Assembly (NCBI GenBank): GCA_964620555.1
Contig: CAZUGZ010000007.1
Location: forward strand, 1-64,000
DNA from: JAPOQD01 sp964620555
GTDB taxonomy: Bacteria; Pseudomonadota; Gammaproteobacteria; Pseudomonadales; Halieaceae
Reading direction: 5' to 3'
DNA: 64,000 nucleotides
In this document: positions 61,259-64,000 of the stretch, in pieces
Numbering within the stretch: the stretch's first letter is position 1
Layout of the letters: each line of letters starts with the position of its first letter
Made by a program: the position numbers and the translations under genes
Notes under the pieces: model-generated
The model's input: only the letters and a program-made list of their open reading frames with translations
The model's database searches: none
What the model was told of the DNA's origin: nothing

Positions 61259-63034
61259 TCAGGACCCGAGCAACAGCACCAGGGCCGCCCCGACACAGGT
61301 CAGCAACAGACCGGCGCCACCCCTTGCCAGTGGGTGGCGGTGTTGAATCAGACGGAGACCGACGATGCCCCGGTCGACTTTGATCCCGGTTTGGAACAGT
61401 GGCTGAAAGCGTTGTTGCAGTCTGGTGTGGCTGAACCTCGCCAGCCGGCGGTTGCCCAGGTACACGATGACGTCGTCGACCATCACATAGTTGTTGAAAT
61501 ACTGAATCTGCGGACCTCTGCCGACCCGATAGGTGTTGGTATGATCGACCACGATGAGGCGATTTTCCAGCATCCCCAGGTGGCCGTTACATGCCTGTTG
61601 CAGGGCCGCATAGAGGCCGCCTGTGCCGACCAGCAACAGACTGACGGCGAGCCAGATCGAGGTACTTGAACCCAGCAGCAGGCAGCCGCACAGAGCCAGA
61701 CTGCAGGCACCGGCCAACTCGTAGCCGAGCCGGCGCAGGCGAATGGGCAGCCCGGTCGCGGGGGGCAACCACTCAATTTTGTCGCTATTGATGTCCAGTT
61801 CCGCTTCGCCACCCGTGACCGGGGCGACATAGGTTTGCCGTTGCAGGAACTGCAGAGTGCCGACCAGCAACAGCACCGCTGTTGCGCCGGACAACAGCAG
61901 CAGGATGGAGAACTGCAGGCTCCTGGACCGTTGCCGTTCTGCCCGCTGCCCGGTCAGGGCGGCGGTGACAGCCGCCGGGGAAAAATCGGTCTTGCGGGCA
62001 CCCGTGTCATCCAGCCGGTACATGTGATTGGCAGTCCGGTCCAATACCAGGGTAGTGTCCAGCCAGCTCTCCAGGCTGCTGGGCCAGGCCCCCCGGGGCA
62101 GGTTGATGCTGCGCTCGAATTGCCAGTGTGGGGAATATTGATAGAGGCCGACTTCGCCGTCAGCGGCCGACTGCAGGATGGTCCACCAGTGCCGCTTGTG
62201 GTAGAGCAGGGCACCGGCGAAGAGCTGCCCCCGGTCCTCCACCGTCGGCGGCAGCGGCAGAAGGATTTCCTCCAGGAGATTACCGAAGTCGTGGTCATCC
62301 GGTTTCAGAACGCTGACCTTGCGGGACTGGGACTGCGTCAGATAGAGCAGGCCTTCGGCAAACTGCAGGTGCACTGGAGCGTGCAGTTCCATGGAGGTCG
62401 ACGCCACTAACCGACCGTGGTAATCGAGTTTCTCCAGTCGGTCGACATCCGACCTGGCCAGAACGATGGCATTGCTGCGACGCTCCACCTGGAAATCCAC
62501 CGTCCCCGGTGCGGCCACGATGGTGATGCAGCCGGTGCCATCGCGACGGCAGCGTTGCAGGGAACCCCGCCGCTCCGACGCCGACCCCGGTACCGGTGGT
62601 TGCCAGCCGCGCCCTGCAGCGGGCCGCTCCCGGTCGCGCCGAAGCAGCAGCAGTTCTCCCGTACTGAAAAAATCCATCCCCAGTATCGGGTCGGTGCCTT
62701 CCACCTCCACTATTGCGGCGCCATTTCCGGCTCGGTCGTGCCAGTACAGTTTGCCACCGACCAGCACCACCGGTTGCCGCTGCGGATCGATGCCCAGCGC
62801 CTGCAGGCCGTCGCCCGATGGTTGCAGGCTCTGATTGTGGAAGCGCAAACCGGTCAGCAGCAGGACCAGCAAAGCGACACCGGCAGCCAGCAGGGCGCCA
62901 GTGCCCCGGCCCGTCGCCACGAACGAAGGTGTACGCTGGGCCGGGCGCAGGCTAAAGAAGTTGGGTGCGTCGTGGAACTGCTTGCCGGTACGTGCCCGGT
63001 CGCATTTCGTTTCTACTGACCTGTCGTGGGCCAA
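61259..63034 (-). CDS. Unknown membrane protein with large extracytoplasmic domain
   Basis: A 591-residue protein with no family I recognise. A hydrophobic helix at about 46-65 (TGALLAAGVALLVLLL) is followed by about 300 residues of strand-rich sequence with propeller-like units (VLVGGKLYWHDRAGNG, FAGALLYHKRHWWTIL, GLYQYSPHWQFERS, TLVLDRTANHMYRLDD). Then come a second helix (about 372-392), a pair near 450-490, and one at the C-terminus. A possible sensor or assembly protein, but I assign no function. It points towards the AT-rich island. Confidence 0.72.
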   Translation of the reverse strand: MAHDRSVETKCDRARTGKQFHDAPNFFSLRPAQRTPSFVATGRGTGALLAAGVALLVLLLTGLRFHNQSLQPSGDGLQALGIDPQRQPVVLVGGKLYWHDRAGNGAAIVEVEGTDPILGMDFFSTGELLLLRRDRERPAAGRGWQPPVPGSASERRGSLQRCRRDGTGCITIVAAPGTVDFQVERRSNAIVLARSDVDRLEKLDYHGRLVASTSMELHAPVHLQFAEGLLYLTQSQSRKVSVLKPDDHDFGNLLEEILLPLPPTVEDRGQLFAGALLYHKRHWWTILQSAADGEVGLYQYSPHWQFERSINLPRGAWPSSLESWLDTTLVLDRTANHMYRLDDTGARKTDFSPAAVTAALTGQRAERQRSRSLQFSILLLLSGATAVLLLVGTLQFLQRQTYVAPVTGGEAELDINSDKIEWLPPATGLPIRLRRLGYELAGACSLALCGCLLLGSSTSIWLAVSLLLVGTGGLYAALQQACNGHLGMLENRLIVVDHTNTYRVGRGPQIQYFNNYVMVDDVIVYLGNRRLARFSHTRLQQRFQPLFQTGIKVDRGIVGLRLIQHRHPLARGGAGLLLTCVGAALVLLLGS

Positions 63035-63159
63035 CTGCCTGGGTCTCCGTTCACCGATTGCCGGCGCCGATGCTTATTGTAACCCGCGTCGGGTATTTCC
63101 GGCCGGGCATCGTCTTGCCCGCCGGCAGCCGTGGCGGGTAGACTTGTCGTTCGTATCCT

Positions 63160-63235
63160 GCCGGAATAGCTCAGTCGGTAGAGCAACTCATTCGTAATGA
63201 GAAGGTCGTAGGTTCGATTCCTATTTCCGGCACCA
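63160..63235 (+). tRNA. tRNA-Thr (anticodon CGU)
   Basis: A complete 76-base tRNA with encoded CCA. The acceptor stem GCCGGAA pairs with TTCCGGC; the D-arm contains AGCTCAGTCGGTAGAGC; the anticodon loop TTCGTAA gives CGT, reading threonine codon ACG; the T-arm has GGTTCGATTCC. A short hairpin (CCGGG/CCCGG) follows, without a T-run. No duplicated 3' end of the tRNA that would mark an integrated element was noticed in the window. Confidence 0.97.
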
Positions 63236-63278
63236 GATCCCCGGGTTTTCCCGGCAGAGTATTCGCACCCGGGCACGC

Positions 63279-64000
63279 TCAATGTACGCCATGCATCAGT
63301 TTCTTCATCAGCGGTGAGGCCAGCAACACCAGCCCACCGGCACCCACACCGACCCATAGCAGCAGGCTGAACAGTTCGTTGTAGCTCGCCAGTGCCGCGG
63401 CGATATCCGTGACGTTGCCGGAGACCGTCTCCACCGCGGCGATTTTTGCTATTTGCGCGGCGACGTATTCCGAGTAGGCGGTAGCCAGAAACCAGGTGCC
63501 CATCATCACCCCGACCACATTGGGTACGGCGAGCTTGGTCACCGCCGACAGGCCCACCGGAGACAGGCACAGCTCTCCCGAAGTGTGCAGCAGATAGGCC
63601 AGGATCATCCACGCCGCCGCGACCTTGCCGCTGTGGTCGGGCATGCTGGCGCCGAGTACCAGGGCTCCGAAACCGAGTCCCGCCTGGACGATGCCCAGGC
63701 CGAATTTTATCGGAGTGGAGGGCTCGCGGCCGGCACTGCCCAGCCTGGCCCACAACCATGCGTAGAGAGGGGCCAGGGTGAAGATGAACAGGGCATTGAG
63801 CGAGCCGTACTGGGAGGCGGTGAACTCCATGCCGAACATGCTGCGATCCATGACCCGGTCGGCGAACAGCGTCATCGAAGCGGCGCTCTGCTCAAACAGG
63901 GACCAGAACACCACGCTGGAGATAATCAGCAGGACCAGGGCGATCATCTGGTCGCGCTCGATCCGGTTGCAGCGAAAGAAGATGAACCAGGCCAACCCGG
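63279..64000 (-). CDS. POT-family proton-coupled peptide transporter, C-terminal part
   Basis: The C-terminal portion (about 240 residues) of a proton-dependent oligopeptide transporter; the gene begins beyond the right edge. WSLFEQSAASMTLFADR carries the conserved helix-7 region of the POT family (FWxxFEQ), and LLHTSGELCLSPVGLSAVTKLAP-like sequence (GELCLSPVGLS) is the hallmark of helix 10. It lies on the opposite strand to the tRNA, 43 bases away. Confidence 0.92.
   Translation of the reverse strand, partial: GLAWFIFFRCNRIERDQMIALVLLIISSVVFWSLFEQSAASMTLFADRVMDRSMFGMEFTASQYGSLNALFIFTLAPLYAWLWARLGSAGREPSTPIKFGLGIVQAGLGFGALVLGASMPDHSGKVAAAWMILAYLLHTSGELCLSPVGLSAVTKLAVPNVVGVMMGTWFLATAYSEYVAAQIAKIAAVETVSGNVTDIAAALASYNELFSLLLWVGVGAGGLVLLASPLMKKLMHGVH

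Noticed and set aside
63239..63254. Rho-independent terminator after tRNA-Thr
   Set aside because: A CCGGG/CCCGG hairpin exists but is not followed by a T-run, so it is too weak to call.
1..64000. CRISPR array, prophage or integrative element
   Set aside because: No regularly spaced repeats, cas genes, phage structural genes or integrase were seen, and the tRNA 3' end is not duplicated in the window as far as I can see.

Overview
The window is a gene-dense, mostly high-GC chromosomal segment of a gammaproteobacterium. The main evidence is the pcnB-folK-panB-panC-acs order, familiar from pseudomonads and relatives, together with RmuC, PdxH, CinA, AmpG and LutABC. Acyl-CoA dehydrogenase pairs, a crotonase, an SDR and a luciferase-like oxidoreductase suggest an aerobic, probably marine or sediment heterotroph that degrades lipids or steroid-like compounds. 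A finer taxonomic placement is not supported by what is visible.

Layout. (1) 1-9521: the tail of mgtE, then a pair of acyl-CoA dehydrogenases and aceK. A 2.9 kb block (both dehydrogenases plus the first 134 codons of aceK) is present twice as a direct repeat, 423-3322 and 5276-8175. Between the copies lie a relic of an IS21-type istB gene and a lower-GC hipBA toxin-antitoxin operon, so the first aceK is broken and the second intact. (2) 9524-13558: a SixA-like phosphatase, a 51-residue membrane peptide followed by an AAA ATPase (an orphan pair), and an ACE-like M2 peptidase lipoprotein. (3) 13665-18385: a four-gene operon that would make and recycle glucosylglycerate: glycerate kinase, phosphatase, GT81 synthase and GH13_18 phosphorylase. 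(4) 18382-32835: twelve tightly packed minus-strand genes that appear to encode one envelope machine: a MotA/ExbB-type proton channel, two von Willebrand A proteins with ExbD/MotB-like N-terminal anchors, a degenerate Hsp70/actin-like plus FHA-like protein, a PEGA/formylglycine-enzyme-like protein, a TPR-like membrane protein, several lipoproteins, a TonB-C-like protein and an M48 protease. I recognise no described system with this composition, and it is my main candidate for something new.

(5) 33018-47832: housekeeping genes (pdxH, cinA, rmuC, a NUDIX hydrolase, acs, panC, panB, folK, pcnB) interspersed with an MFS carrier, an SDR, a crotonase and an AmgK-like sugar kinase. (6) 47755-56333: a DUF222-HNH protein whose tail overprints the sugar kinase gene, a small cupin-like protein, a pabB-pabC fusion, a second heteromeric acyl-CoA dehydrogenase pair arranged divergently, an LLM oxidoreductase and a dienelactone-hydrolase-like enzyme. 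(7) 56351-64000: AmpG, the LutABC lactate operon, an AT-rich island flanked by DnaA boxes, an unknown membrane protein, tRNA-Thr(CGU) and the C-terminal part of a POT peptide transporter.

Functional links: both dehydrogenase pairs look like one catalytic plus one non-catalytic subunit, the arrangement known for steroid side-chain oxidation. AmpG and the AmgK-like kinase fit peptidoglycan recycling. LutABC, Acs and AceK fit growth on lactate, acetate and fatty acids, where AceK partitions isocitrate towards the glyoxylate shunt.
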